Below are positions 1 through 8,635 of a stretch of 64,000 nt of DNA, one piece after another. The DNA is taken from contig DOAQ01000036.1 of assembly GCA_003506435.1 (NCBI GenBank), forward strand, positions 248,001 to 312,000, in the 5' to 3' direction. The DNA is from Prolixibacteraceae bacterium. Its GTDB lineage: Bacteria; Bacteroidota; Bacteroidia; Bacteroidales; Prolixibacteraceae. Each line of letters starts with the position of its first letter. The first letter of the stretch is position 1. The notes under the pieces are model-generated. The model ran no database searches and was not told the DNA's origin. It saw only the letters and a program-made list of their open reading frames with translations. The position numbers were made by a program, and so were the translations under genes.

Positions 1-891
1 CAGCACATCGAATATGCCGGAATCCACTCGGGCGACTCGGCCTGTGTGATTCCTCCGGTAGTTATTCCTGAAAAGCATATTGAAACCATTAAAGATTATA
101 CCCGAAGGATTGCCATTGAACTGAAAGTGGTAGGGCTGATGAACATTCAGTATGCCATTTATGAAGATGTAGTTTACATCCTGGAAGCCAATCCTCGTGC
201 TTCGCGCACGGTGCCTTTGGTCTCGAAGGTTTGCGATGTTTCCATGGCAAAAATTGCCACACAGATTTTGCTGGGGCACAAACTTTCCGAGTTCAACCTG
301 AAACATAAGAAATTCAACCATTACGGGGTGAAGGAAGCTGTATTCCCGTTCAATATGTTCCCGAACGTTGACCCCCTGCTCGGGCCTGAAATGCGTTCGA
401 CCGGCGAAGTTCTTGGCCTTGCGTCAACGTATGGAATGGCTTTCTTTAAATCGCAGGAAGCAACCCAGACTTCCCTTCCGGTGAATGGCACTGTTTTGAT
501 CACCATTGCCGACAGAGACAAACAGAAAATTGTGGAGACGGCCCGGAATTTTATCAGTATGAATTTCCGGATCATGACCACCGGAGGTACTCAGAAATTT
601 CTGGAGCAGTACGATATTCCGTCCGACCGGATACTGAAAGTACATGAAGGCCGCCCTAACATTGTTGACGCAATTAAAAACGGGGAAATCAATCTGGTGA
701 TCAACACACCTGCCGGAAAACTCAGCGAATACGACGATTCGTATATACGGAAGACAGCGATTAAGTTCAAAATCCCGTATATAACCACGACTTCGGCGGC
801 GCTGGCAGCAACCAGGGGCATAAAAGACCGGCAGAATGGCAGATACCAGGTGAAATCGTTACAGGAGTATCATTCGGAAATTGAAGAATAG
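1..891 (+). CDS. carB: Carbamoyl-phosphate synthase large subunit, C-terminal part (5' truncated by window)
   Basis: The reading frame is open from base 1, so the gene starts upstream of the window; 296 residues are visible. The first residues (HIEYAGIHSGDSACVIPP) are the conserved end of the second ATP-grasp domain of CarB. After it comes the MGS-like allosteric domain (roughly the last 140 residues), with the TTGGT segment and INTPAGK motif that bind effectors in this family. CarB forms carbamoyl phosphate from bicarbonate, ATP and glutamine-derived ammonia with CarA, for pyrimidine and arginine synthesis in the cytoplasm. The stop codon is followed by a strong terminator hairpin, so this is the end of its transcript. 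Assignment is certain; only the N-terminal half is missing. Confidence 0.97.
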   Translation, partial: QHIEYAGIHSGDSACVIPPVVIPEKHIETIKDYTRRIAIELKVVGLMNIQYAIYEDVVYILEANPRASRTVPLVSKVCDVSMAKIATQILLGHKLSEFNLKHKKFNHYGVKEAVFPFNMFPNVDPLLGPEMRSTGEVLGLASTYGMAFFKSQEATQTSLPVNGTVLITIADRDKQKIVETARNFISMNFRIMTTGGTQKFLEQYDIPSDRILKVHEGRPNIVDAIKNGEINLVINTPAGKLSEYDDSYIRKTAIKFKIPYITTTSAALAATRGIKDRQNGRYQVKSLQEYHSEIEE

Positions 892-910
892 AAGCATTTG
901 AGTTGATATA

Positions 911-949
911 AAAAAACGATGTTCCGTCTCTCGGGACATCGTTTTTTTT
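911..949. terminator. Bidirectional rho-independent terminator between carB and the Hpt gene
   Basis: An A-run, a stem of about 11 bp (aacgatgttcc pairing with gggacatcgtt, one mismatch), a short loop and an eight-T run lie between two converging genes. The A-run on one side and T-run on the other let it work on both strands. Confidence 0.85.
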
Positions 950-991
950 GCACTTTTAGTTGTTCAGAATGCTATCCGGAATAGGGCTTGT

Positions 992-1345
992 CTAAAGTTT
1001 TTCCATCTCTTCCAGAAGTTCTTTTTCTGCCTGATTCATTAGGTCAGTAAACAATTTCACATCTTCAGGGTAGGAATCAATATTTTCCAATACTTGAGTT
1101 TTCAACTGAAGTTTTTTGAGTTTTATTCCCAAATCCTCCATGCCGAAAGTCATTACCGATGATTTTGCTTTGTGAGCCAGTTCGCCCAGTTCCTTGTATT
1201 TCTTTTCAGCAAGAAGATTTTGCAATCCATCTCTGAATTCGGGTATCTGATCCAGAAATAGTTGAATGAATTCCTTTACGATTTCCGGTTCGCCACCGGT
1301 AATTTCATTCAGATAGGAAAGATTAATTAATTTATCCGTTGACAT
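992..1345 (-). CDS. Stand-alone Hpt (histidine phosphotransfer) domain protein
   Basis: This 117-residue all-helical protein consists of a single Hpt domain. The phosphoacceptor motif AHKAKSS places the phosphorylated histidine at residue 58, and the following FG(M) and leucine-rich helix fit the family. Such proteins relay phosphate between the receiver domain of a hybrid sensor kinase and a response regulator in the cytoplasm. No kinase or regulator is adjacent; the nearest sensor kinase in the window is at the far right end, so the partner is unknown. It is monocistronic, converging on carB with a shared terminator. Confidence in the domain is high; the pathway it serves cannot be read from context. 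Confidence 0.88.
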   Translation of the reverse strand: MSTDKLINLSYLNEITGGEPEIVKEFIQLFLDQIPEFRDGLQNLLAEKKYKELGELAHKAKSSVMTFGMEDLGIKLKKLQLKTQVLENIDSYPEDVKLFTDLMNQAEKELLEEMEKL

Positions 1346-1472
1346 GATTAGTAGTTTTACAACACAATGATAAAAAAAATAATTGATATACTATGTGTTA
1401 AGTAAGCCTCAATTATTATTGCATCCGATATTTCAAAATGATTAATTTCATGCTTTATCTGACAGAAAGGCT

Positions 1473-1480
1473 TATTTTTG
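1473..1480 (+). promoter_or_regulatory. Candidate Bacteroidota -7 box for gcvT
   Basis: TATTTTTG matches the TANNTTTG -7 consensus of the primary Bacteroidota sigma factor and lies 29 bp before the ATG at 1510. No clear TTG -33 box is visible at the usual spacing, so support is moderate. A promoter here would rule out the longer frame that starts at 1438. Confidence 0.45.
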
Positions 1481-1509
1481 CAACATCAATAAAAACTGAT
1501 AAACTTAAG

Positions 1510-2598
1510 ATGAAAATAACAGCATTCAACGAATTGCATAAACAAGCCGGTGGTAAAATGGTTGAATTTGCCGGTTTCGAAATGCCCATCGAATATTCAG
1601 GAATAAAAGACGAACACATGACCGTTCGCGAAAAGGTCGGTGTTTTCGATGTTTCGCACATGGGCGAGTTCTGGGTGAAAGGCCCGAAAGCATTTCAATT
1701 GGTACAAAAAGTTACTACCAACGATGTCAGCAAACTGGAACTCGGACAGGCACAATATTCCTGCTTCCCGAACGGGAAAGGCGGTATTGTCGATGATTTG
1801 CTGGTCTATTATTACGAACCTGAAAAATATTTGCTGGTTGTCAACGCGTCGAATATCGAAAAGGACTGGAACTGGGTCGTTTCGCAAAACGATGTGGGCG
1901 CCGTTCTCGAAAATGCTTCGGATGCGATGAGTCAACTGGCTATTCAGGGGCCTTTGGCAACAAAGGTTTTGCAAAAACTTACCGATGTCAACCTTTCAGC
2001 AATTAAATATTACACTTTTGTTACCGACCGTTTTGGCGGGATCGACAATGTGATTATTTCGGCAACCGGCTACACCGGCTCAGGTGGTTTTGAGCTGTAC
2101 TTTGCCAACGAACATGTCGGAAAAATGTGGAATGCCATTTTCGAAGCCGGGAAAGAAGAAGGTATCAAACCGATAGGTCTTGGCGCCCGCGACACGCTGC
2201 GTTTGGAAATGGGCTTCTGTCTGTACGGCAACGACATCGACGATACTACTTCGCCTATTGAAGCCGGGCTTGGATGGATCACCAAATTCAACAACGGTAA
2301 TTTCATCGACAAGGATTTATTGCTGATGCAAAAGCAGGAAGGGGTCAGCCGTCAGTTGCGCGGTTTCGAAATGATCGACCGGGGAATTCCGCGTCATGGC
2401 TACGAATTATGCGAAGTAAGCGGAAATCCGATTGGTGTGGTCACCTCAGGGACTATGTCTCCGGTTCTGAACAAAGGGATCGGCATGGGATACATCACCA
2501 AGGAATATTCTGCTTTCGGAACAGAAATTTATGTAAAAATCAGGGAGAAATTAGTGAAAGCAGAAGTAGTAAAATTGCCTTTTATTAATCCGTTGTAA
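1510..2598 (+). CDS. gcvT: Glycine cleavage system T protein (aminomethyltransferase)
   Basis: The T protein moves the aminomethyl carbon from the lipoyl arm of GcvH to tetrahydrofolate, releasing ammonia and forming methylene-THF. The protein is 362 residues, as expected for the family. Visible marks are the N-terminal [17 protein letters not shown] segment, the folate-site VDDLLVYY (Asp95/96), and [13 protein letters not shown] with LYGND in the C-terminal half. I start it at 1510 because homology begins exactly there; the frame opens 24 codons earlier but that extension overlaps a likely promoter. The other glycine-cleavage genes are not in this window, which is common in Bacteroidota. It sits upstream of serC/serA, so one-carbon and serine/glycine genes are neighbours. 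Confidence 0.95.
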   Translation: MKITAFNELHKQAGGKMVEFAGFEMPIEYSGIKDEHMTVREKVGVFDVSHMGEFWVKGPKAFQLVQKVTTNDVSKLELGQAQYSCFPNGKGGIVDDLLVYYYEPEKYLLVVNASNIEKDWNWVVSQNDVGAVLENASDAMSQLAIQGPLATKVLQKLTDVNLSAIKYYTFVTDRFGGIDNVIISATGYTGSGGFELYFANEHVGKMWNAIFEAGKEEGIKPIGLGARDTLRLEMGFCLYGNDIDDTTSPIEAGLGWITKFNNGNFIDKDLLLMQKQEGVSRQLRGFEMIDRGIPRHGYELCEVSGNPIGVVTSGTMSPVLNKGIGMGYITKEYSAFGTEIYVKIREKLVKAEVVKLPFINPL

Positions 2599-2701
2599 AA
2601 TTTATCTGTTTTTCTGAAATTTCAGAGATAAAATTTTCTCTTTAATTGGACGAATATTTGCATTTTTACAAGGTAAATAATAACAACCAAATTTTTACCA
2701 A

Positions 2702-3775
2702 ATGAAGATACACAATTTCTCAGCAGGCCCGTCGATTCTTCCCGAGTTTACCATTGAGAAAACAGCGGAAGCAATCAAAAATTTTGCAGGCACCGGTCTT
2801 TCCGTAATGGAAGTCTCACACCGCGGGAAAGAGTTCATCGCAGTGATGGACGAAGCAGTTGCTTTGTTCCGCGAATTACTCAATATTCCTGAAGGTTACT
2901 CTGTATTGTTTCTTGGAGGGGGCGCTTCGCTGCAGTTTTGCATGGTTCCCTACAATCTGCTTTCAAAAAAGGCAGCGTACCTGAACACAGGCACCTGGGC
3001 ATCGAAAGCGTTGAAGGAAGCAAAATTGTTTGGCGAAGTAGTTGAGGTTGCATCTTCGAAAGACGCAAACTTTTCATACATTCCGAAAGGATACACTATT
3101 CCTGACGATGTTGATTATTTCCACATTACAACGAACAATACAATTTTCGGGACAGAAATTCACGAAGATTTGGATGTGAAAGTGCCGCTGGTTGCCGACA
3201 TGTCGTCCGATATTTTCTCACGCCCGGTTGATGTTTCAAAATATGCAATTATTTATGGTGGAGCACAGAAGAACCTGGCTCCTGCGGGAGTGACCTTTGT
3301 AATTGTTAAAAACGACATTCTGGGAAAAGTTGACCGTCCGATCCCGACTATGTTGAACTATCAGACTCACATCAACGATGGTTCCATGTTCAATACACCT
3401 CCTGTAGTGCCTGTTTTTGCAGCCCTTCAAACCTTGAAATGGCTGAAAGAAATGGGAGGCGTTGCTGCTATGCAAAAAATAAATCAGGAAAAAGCGGCTA
3501 TCCTTTACGACGAAATTGATGCAAACCCTTTGTTTAAAGGCACCGCCAACAAGGAAGACCGTTCATTGATGAATGTTTGCTTTGTAATGAACGATGGATA
3601 TGAAGAACTGGAACCTGAATTCCAGAAATTTGCTTCGGCAAACGGTATGTCAGGAATTAAAGGACACCGTTCAGTGGGTGGTTTCAGAGCTTCTATTTAC
3701 AATGCCATGCCGAAAGAAAGTGTTCAGGCATTGATTGATTGCATGAGGGAATTTAAAAAAATGCACTTAAAATAA
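2702..3775 (+). CDS. serC: Phosphoserine aminotransferase
   Basis: This PLP enzyme converts 3-phosphohydroxypyruvate and glutamate to phosphoserine and 2-oxoglutarate. The 357-residue protein opens with the family signature [10 protein letters not shown], carries the phosphate-binding GGGASLQF region, and has the PLP Schiff-base lysine in [10 protein letters not shown] (Lys190). The C-terminal [17 protein letters not shown] segment, with substrate-binding His and Arg, is intact. It lies before serA with a terminator and about 150 bp between them, so the two may be separately controlled. Function is certain from motifs and from its neighbour. Confidence 0.97.
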   Translation: MKIHNFSAGPSILPEFTIEKTAEAIKNFAGTGLSVMEVSHRGKEFIAVMDEAVALFRELLNIPEGYSVLFLGGGASLQFCMVPYNLLSKKAAYLNTGTWASKALKEAKLFGEVVEVASSKDANFSYIPKGYTIPDDVDYFHITTNNTIFGTEIHEDLDVKVPLVADMSSDIFSRPVDVSKYAIIYGGAQKNLAPAGVTFVIVKNDILGKVDRPIPTMLNYQTHINDGSMFNTPPVVPVFAALQTLKWLKEMGGVAAMQKINQEKAAILYDEIDANPLFKGTANKEDRSLMNVCFVMNDGYEELEPEFQKFASANGMSGIKGHRSVGGFRASIYNAMPKESVQALIDCMREFKKMHLK

Positions 3776-3786
3776 ATCCTGAAGAT

Positions 3787-3824
3787 AAAAAGGAAGGCGG
3801 TTTTTTACTGCCTTCCTTTCTATT
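3787..3824 (+). terminator. Rho-independent terminator after serC
   Basis: A ten-base perfect stem (aaaggaaggc with gccttccttt) closes a short T-rich loop and is followed by a pyrimidine-rich tail. It begins 12 bp after the serC stop. Confidence 0.8.
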
Positions 3825-3835
3825 ATAGGTCATTT

Positions 3836-3895
3836 AGAGCATGAGGAACGGCTAAAGCGACCATTGGGTTGCTTCGATTTGGCTTGCAATGACAT
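3836..3895. repeat. Possible degenerate interspersed repeat in the serC-serA gap
   Basis: The stretch running from gagcatgaggaacggc to ttgcttcg and gcttgcaatgaca resembles the short dispersed intergenic repeats common in Bacteroidota (the ttgcttcg...gcaatgaca type). No second copy was found in this window, so this rests on recognition alone. Confidence 0.3.
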
Positions 3896-3897
3896 TT

Positions 3898-3905
3898 TAT
3901 TTTTG
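3898..3905 (+). promoter_or_regulatory. Candidate -7 box for serA
   Basis: TATTTTTG fits TANNTTTG and lies 20 bp before the serA ATG. A TTTG at 3878-3881 could be the -33 box, though the 16-bp spacing is short. Confidence 0.35.
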
Positions 3906-3925
3906 TTAAACTTAATTTGAATAAA

Positions 3926-4846
3926 ATGACTAAAGTTTTGATTGCAACCGACAAGCCGTTTGCACAGGTCGCGGTTGCCCGTATTTGTGAAATCTTCGAA
4001 ACCGCCGGATTCGAAGTCGTAAAGCTGGAAAAATACAGCAAAAAATCAGAGTTACTTGATGCAGTAAAAGATGTCGATGCGATGATCGTTCGCAGCGATA
4101 TCATCGACAAAGAGGTTTTGGGCGCAGCTCCGAAACTGAAGATTGTTGTTCGTGCAGGCGCTGGTTACGACAATATCGACACTACTGCTGCCAGTGCCAA
4201 CGGAGTATGTGTGATGAACACCCCCGGGCAAAACTCCAATGCTGTTGCTGAACTGGCGATCGGGTTGGCTCTGTATGGCGTTCGCGAGTTCTTTTCGGGA
4301 AATACAGGAGGTGAGCTCCGTGGCCGGACGATCGGCTTGCACGGCTACGGCTATGTGGCCCGCAATGTGAAACGCATCGCCCGTGCATTCGGCATGACCC
4401 CGATTGTTTACACCCGTTACAGCAAAGGACAGGCCGCTTCCGAAGGAATCGAAGTTACAGGCTCGCTGGAAGAACTTTATGAACGGTCCGACATTGTTTC
4501 CATCCATGTACCTGCCCGTGGCGAGCACAATAAATCCGTCAATATAGACATTCTGAACCATCTGAAACAAGGCGCGATCATTGTGAATACAGCCCGCAAG
4601 GAAGTAATCAATGAAGACGATCTGTGCCGGTTCATGGAAACACGGAAAGATGTAAAATACCTGTCGGACATTGAGCCGGACTGCAAAGCTGTTTTCGAAG
4701 AAAAATTTGCAGGCAGGTATTATTTTACGCCGAAAAAGCTGGGGGCACAAACCGAGGAAGCCAATATCAATGCGGGGATTGCCGCGGCTGAACAGATTGT
4801 TGCGTTCATCCTCAAAGGCGATGAAACATTTAGGGTGAATAAATAA
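3926..4846 (+). CDS. serA: D-3-phosphoglycerate dehydrogenase, short ACT-less K-type
   Basis: It oxidises 3-phosphoglycerate to 3-phosphohydroxypyruvate with NAD, the first step of serine synthesis. The 306-residue protein has the two-domain D-2-hydroxyacid dehydrogenase plan, the nucleotide-binding GLHGYGYVARNVKRIA segment (about residues 136-151) and the substrate Arg in VNTARKEV (Arg224). The usual catalytic PHxG histidine is absent: the matching motif is TPKKLGAQTEEA, with Lys270/Lys271. This is the pattern of type IIIK phosphoglycerate dehydrogenases, known from Bacteroidota and Entamoeba. The regulatory ACT domain of E. coli SerA is missing. I use the ATG at 3926; the frame opens at a TTG nine bases earlier. 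Neighbours serC and DUF1015 support the role. Confidence 0.93.
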   Translation: MTKVLIATDKPFAQVAVARICEIFETAGFEVVKLEKYSKKSELLDAVKDVDAMIVRSDIIDKEVLGAAPKLKIVVRAGAGYDNIDTTAASANGVCVMNTPGQNSNAVAELAIGLALYGVREFFSGNTGGELRGRTIGLHGYGYVARNVKRIARAFGMTPIVYTRYSKGQAASEGIEVTGSLEELYERSDIVSIHVPARGEHNKSVNIDILNHLKQGAIIVNTARKEVINEDDLCRFMETRKDVKYLSDIEPDCKAVFEEKFAGRYYFTPKKLGAQTEEANINAGIAAAEQIVAFILKGDETFRVNK

Positions 4847-4911
4847 AAATTCAATTATCCGTTGTATCTTGCCGACAAATTCTATCATTTACTCATTCAG
4901 TACTTAAAAAT

Positions 4912-6159
4912 ATGGCAATAGTAAGACCATTTAAAGGACTCCGTCCCCCGAAAGATATTGCGGCCAAACTGGCCTGTTTACCTTACGATGTGATGAACAG
5001 CGAAGAAGCTGCCCGGATGGCAGAAGGAAAAGATTGTTCGTTGCTGCACATTACCCGCGCCGAAATTGATTGTCCTGCTGATACGGACACCCATTCGGAA
5101 GAAGTTTACAACAAGGCGGTTGACAATTTTAAAGCGTTTCAGCAAAAAGGCTGGCTGGTACAGGATGCCGAAGCAAAATTTTACATCTATGCACAGACCA
5201 TGAACGGACGTACTCAGTACGGAATTGTTGGCGCGGCTGCCTGTGACGATTACCACAACGGCATCATCAAAAAGCACGAGCTGACCCGCCCCGACAAGGA
5301 AGAAGACCGCATGGTACTGACCCGTTATGTGAATGCCAACATCGAACCGGTATTTTTTTCGTACAAGGCGATTCCTGAAATGGATGAAATTGTATCGAAC
5401 ATTGTAAACAACGAAAAAGCCGAATACGATTTTGTTGCTGAAGATGGTTTTGGTCACCATTTCTGGCCGGTAAATAATCCGGAGACTAACCGGAAGATTG
5501 AAGAGCTTTTTGCAACGAAAGTGCCTGCAACCTATGTTGCCGACGGCCATCACCGGACTGCCGCCGCCGCCCGTATCGGGCTGGAAAAGAAAGCGCAGAA
5601 CCCACAGCATACAGGCGCCGAATCGTATAATTTCTTTATGGCAGTACATTTTCCTGATAACCAACTTCAGATTATCGACTACAACCGCGTGGTGAAAGAC
5701 CTGAACGGTCTGACAGAAACAGAACTGATTGAAAAACTTTCGGTTTCGTTTGATGTGGTGAAGATGGGCGCAGCTATTTACAAGCCAACAAAACTGCACG
5801 AATTCAGCATGTACCTTTCAGGCTCATGGTATAAACTGACAGCAAAAGAAGGTAATTACAACGATAACGACCCAATTGGCGTTTTGGATGTTACCATTCT
5901 TTCGAAATTGGTTTTAGCCGATGTACTTGGCATACAGGATTTACGCACGTCGAAACGCATCGATTTCGTGGGCGGTATCCGCGGACTGGGTGAACTGAAA
6001 AAACGTGTCGACAGCGGTGAAATGAAAGTAGCCTTTGCCCTGTTCCCGGTTTCAATGAAACAACTGACCGACATTGCCGATTCGGGAAATATCATGCCGC
6101 CAAAAACAACATGGTTCGAGCCAAAACTTCGTTCGGGGCTGGTAATTCACAAATTATAA
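4912..6159 (+). CDS. DUF1015 family protein
   Basis: This 415-residue soluble protein matches DUF1015: the start MAIVRPFKGLRPPKDIAAKL, the LPYDVMNSEEA segment, the ADGHHRTAAA motif near residue 210, and a C-terminal stretch ending in PPKTTWFEPKLRSGL. The family has no function that I can state with confidence. In this window it lies directly after serC and serA on the same strand, only 65 bp from serA, so a link to serine metabolism is the natural inference. No phosphoserine phosphatase gene is visible here. No signal peptide or membrane segment is present, so it is cytoplasmic. The gene ends at a terminator shared with the converging gene. Confidence 0.88.
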   Translation: MAIVRPFKGLRPPKDIAAKLACLPYDVMNSEEAARMAEGKDCSLLHITRAEIDCPADTDTHSEEVYNKAVDNFKAFQQKGWLVQDAEAKFYIYAQTMNGRTQYGIVGAAACDDYHNGIIKKHELTRPDKEEDRMVLTRYVNANIEPVFFSYKAIPEMDEIVSNIVNNEKAEYDFVAEDGFGHHFWPVNNPETNRKIEELFATKVPATYVADGHHRTAAAARIGLEKKAQNPQHTGAESYNFFMAVHFPDNQLQIIDYNRVVKDLNGLTETELIEKLSVSFDVVKMGAAIYKPTKLHEFSMYLSGSWYKLTAKEGNYNDNDPIGVLDVTILSKLVLADVLGIQDLRTSKRIDFVGGIRGLGELKKRVDSGEMKVAFALFPVSMKQLTDIADSGNIMPPKTTWFEPKLRSGLVIHKL

Positions 6160-6188
6160 AGAGATCATTCGATCGCTGTATGGGTTCA

Positions 6189-6241
6189 TTGATTTTCAAC
6201 CTTCGTGTTTTGTTTGGTCAAAGCGATTGGTTGAAAATCAA
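6189..6241. repeat. Inverted repeat downstream of DUF1015 gene
   Basis: A perfect 13-bp inverted repeat (ttgattttcaacc at 6189-6201, ggttgaaaatcaa at 6229-6241) encloses a 27-bp loop. The 16-mer gttcattgattttcaa at 6184-6199 recurs exactly inside the palindromic element at 15153-15168, so the two sites may be related repeats. Confidence 0.6.
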
Positions 6242-6264
6242 GATATAAATTTTTAAGAATGTTT

Positions 6265-6298
6265 AAGAGGGGAATGTTCGGTTCTCCTCTTTTATTTT
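6265..6298 (+). terminator. Terminator after DUF1015 gene, overlapping the stop of the converging gene
   Basis: The stem aagagggga pairs with tctcctctt (one mismatch) and is followed by ttttattttt. The T-run overlaps the stop codon of the minus-strand S74 gene at 6292. Confidence 0.7.
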
Positions 6299-8625
6299 TC
6301 GACAACAATATTTTTGATTCGATTTTCAATGTCTGCAACCCGTTTTTCGAGTTCTTCCAGGCGTTGGTTGGCCTTTTCCAATTCGCGGGTCTTATTTTGT
6401 AATTGATTCGTCCTTTCTTCCAGTGCTTTTAAACAAATCATCATAATACCGTCCATGTCAGAAGAATTCAGAAGTGTATCGCAACCAATCTTACCCATGC
6501 CATCATTTCCAAAATAGTGAAATATTTCTTGTGCCATCGGTCCATAATGCCTGAAATCTTTGGGGTTTTGACTCTTGTAATTCCAACTTCCCAATTTCAG
6601 TTTTGATAAACTTGTTAAAAAATAATCACCATCGGCTGGTATAAAATTTTCTTTCTTTGTCGAATCGGAAATAGCAGCCCAGGCATTTCCACCGGAAACC
6701 AATTCCGTTCCAATAGTACAGGCGCCATTGGAATATAATTTGTAACCTCCGTTAAAACGCATCATCACCTGGTTGTTTACGTCACAGTTTGCTGTTGTAG
6801 GACTTGTATCTCCGATAATAAAGCTACCTGTTTTATGATTCGTAGAAACATTAACCCCCATTGCCGTTGAATAATCTCCATCTGCGGTTGTACCAAATCC
6901 CATTGCAGTAGATGCTGTCCCATTAGCAGTGGTGTTAATCCCCATCGCCGTTGAATAACTTCCGCCGGCTGTTGTTGTTTGCCCCATTGCCGTGGAAACA
7001 ATTCCGCTGGCAAGGGTCCGAAATCCAGTTGCAATTGAGGTTGCTCCGGTTGCATCTGTGTCATCACCCAATGAAGTAGAACCCGGGCCGCTTGCGACTG
7101 TTACATTTCCCATTGCAACTGAATATGCACCGCTTGCTGTTGTGCCTTGACCCATCGCGGTTGAAACAATTCCACTGGCAAGGGTTCGAAATCCCATTGC
7201 AGTGGAATTGGCTCCACTGGCAAGTGATCCTTCTCCCATTGAAACAGAGCCGTCCCCGCTGGCCGTAGTGCTATTCCCAAATGATGTTGATCCAAATCCG
7301 CTTGCGGTATTAATCAATCCAAATGCAGTTGAATATGCCCCATTGGCAATATTGTTATTTCCTGAAGCGAATGAGTAATCTCCAATGTTGGCATCATCCC
7401 ATTGCACTCCATTGATACCTCCGGCCCTGAATGCTGCTCTTCGCGGGTACCACATCATTCGTGTACCAGCCCCTGTTGTTGGTATAGCTCCAATACCGGT
7501 TGCACCGGTTGAAACAAACCCATCTGTTCCGGCAACAGTTACTGCTCCGGCATCAGCCGTTATAGTCCGTCCATTATCATATGCCCCGTCAAGACTTAAT
7601 GTTGATGCAGGCAAAGTAACAGAGCTACCTCCATTGCTCAACGAAATTACAGTTCCAGCTATACTTAATGATTGAATTTCATTGGTTATTGAACCATCAA
7701 CCTCAGCAGTCAGGTAACCTACATCGTTGGAAAATGCACTCAGTCGTGTAGGTTTTCCTGATAAGCTGGAATATTGCCCATCAAAATCGTTAGTCGAATC
7801 GATGTCGAGATTAACAGGAACACTCGTTAAACTGGTAAATTTTCCATCGAACCCGGGCGGAAGCTTAACAAACCCGCCATTACTTAAAAAGATAGTATCG
7901 TGTCCTATTCTTAATGTCTGTATCTCGTTAGTTATTGAACCATCAACTTCGGTAGTCAGGTAACCTACATCGTTGGAAAATGCACTTAACTTTACAGGAG
8001 CGTTAGTAAGACTATTATAATTTCCGTCAAACCTGGGCGGAAGTTTGGCAAATCCACCCTGACTAAGAAAAATTGTATCGTGTCTAATACTTAATGCCTG
8101 AATTTCGTTGGTGGTTGAGCCATCAATTTCATTTGACAGTTTATTGTTCCAATCGTTGACATTAGCAGCAGTAATGGAACCTGCAACCGATGACTTAAAC
8201 CCGGGATCGGTTTCGGTAATGTTATCAACTGTTTTTGCGTGGATTGCATACGGCACACTGATTAACTGGCTTGTACCTGATATCGTATATTTATTTCCAC
8301 CATCAGTATCGGTTTCGGTTTTAATAAAATATGGGCCGTTAGACCAATTTATTGATTCAAAGTTACCCAAAACCAGTACACCTGTACCTATTTCAAAACT
8401 TACCAGCCCATTGATATTGGTAGTAGGTGTTTGAGTTTCGGCATAAACAACATTCCCATTCGAAGAACCTTGTAGAATGCTTATTTTCATCTCAATCGAC
8501 CTTATTGTTACCAAATTGTTTTGCCCATCTCTAACAATCGCTTGGAAACTTACTTTTTCAGGCACTTCTGCAAATATTCGAAAGCTAAAGAGCAGTAATA
8601 CGAATAAGATAATATTCTGGTTCAT
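6292..8625 (-). CDS. Surface fibre: YadA-like head repeats with C-terminal S74 intramolecular chaperone
   Basis: The 777-residue protein begins with a signal peptide (cleavage near residue 19, ...FRIFAEVPEK). Residues about 130-400 hold repeated stalk units (DVGYLT.EVDGSITNEIQ). Residues 422-589 are twelve 14-residue head repeats of the type GxxTTASGxYSTAM, which fold as a left-handed beta-roll. Residues about 650-740 match the chaperone domain of endosialidases (peptidase S74), with SDSTKKENF at its start and KALEER at its end, followed by a coiled coil (about 735-775). S74 domains trimerise fibres and then cut themselves off. The next gene upstream, 10 bp away on the same strand, encodes a type IX cargo-like protein, suggesting a cell-surface role. 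Substrate or partner is unknown. Confidence 0.85.
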   Translation of the reverse strand: MNQNIILFVLLLFSFRIFAEVPEKVSFQAIVRDGQNNLVTIRSIEMKISILQGSSNGNVVYAETQTPTTNINGLVSFEIGTGVLVLGNFESINWSNGPYFIKTETDTDGGNKYTISGTSQLISVPYAIHAKTVDNITETDPGFKSSVAGSITAANVNDWNNKLSNEIDGSTTNEIQALSIRHDTIFLSQGGFAKLPPRFDGNYNSLTNAPVKLSAFSNDVGYLTTEVDGSITNEIQTLRIGHDTIFLSNGGFVKLPPGFDGKFTSLTSVPVNLDIDSTNDFDGQYSSLSGKPTRLSAFSNDVGYLTAEVDGSITNEIQSLSIAGTVISLSNGGSSVTLPASTLSLDGAYDNGRTITADAGAVTVAGTDGFVSTGATGIGAIPTTGAGTRMMWYPRRAAFRAGGINGVQWDDANIGDYSFASGNNNIANGAYSTAFGLINTASGFGSTSFGNSTTASGDGSVSMGEGSLASGANSTAMGFRTLASGIVSTAMGQGTTASGAYSVAMGNVTVASGPGSTSLGDDTDATGATSIATGFRTLASGIVSTAMGQTTTAGGSYSTAMGINTTANGTASTAMGFGTTADGDYSTAMGVNVSTNHKTGSFIIGDTSPTTANCDVNNQVMMRFNGGYKLYSNGACTIGTELVSGGNAWAAISDSTKKENFIPADGDYFLTSLSKLKLGSWNYKSQNPKDFRHYGPMAQEIFHYFGNDGMGKIGCDTLLNSSDMDGIMMICLKALEERTNQLQNKTRELEKANQRLEELEKRVADIENRIKNIVVEK
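6859..7362. repeat. Twelve 42-bp coding repeats (YadA-like head)
   Basis: Twelve consecutive 14-codon units encode GxxTxASGxxSTAM variants. Two units (GFRTLASGIVSTAM) are identical at the protein level, indicating recent unit duplication. Confidence 0.85.
7685..7986. repeat. Direct repeats in the stalk-coding region
   Basis: A 56-bp segment at 7685-7740 recurs at 7931-7986 with three mismatches by eye, encoding DVGYLT..VDGSITNEIQ. A weaker third copy lies near 8100-8135. These are stalk units inside the S74 fibre gene. Confidence 0.75.
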
Positions 8626-8635
8626 GAATAGTAGG

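Noticed and set aside
4052..4888. Long 278-codon open frame opposite serA
   Set aside because: It is antisense to a certain gene, has no recognisable domain, and is explained by codon bias of serA.
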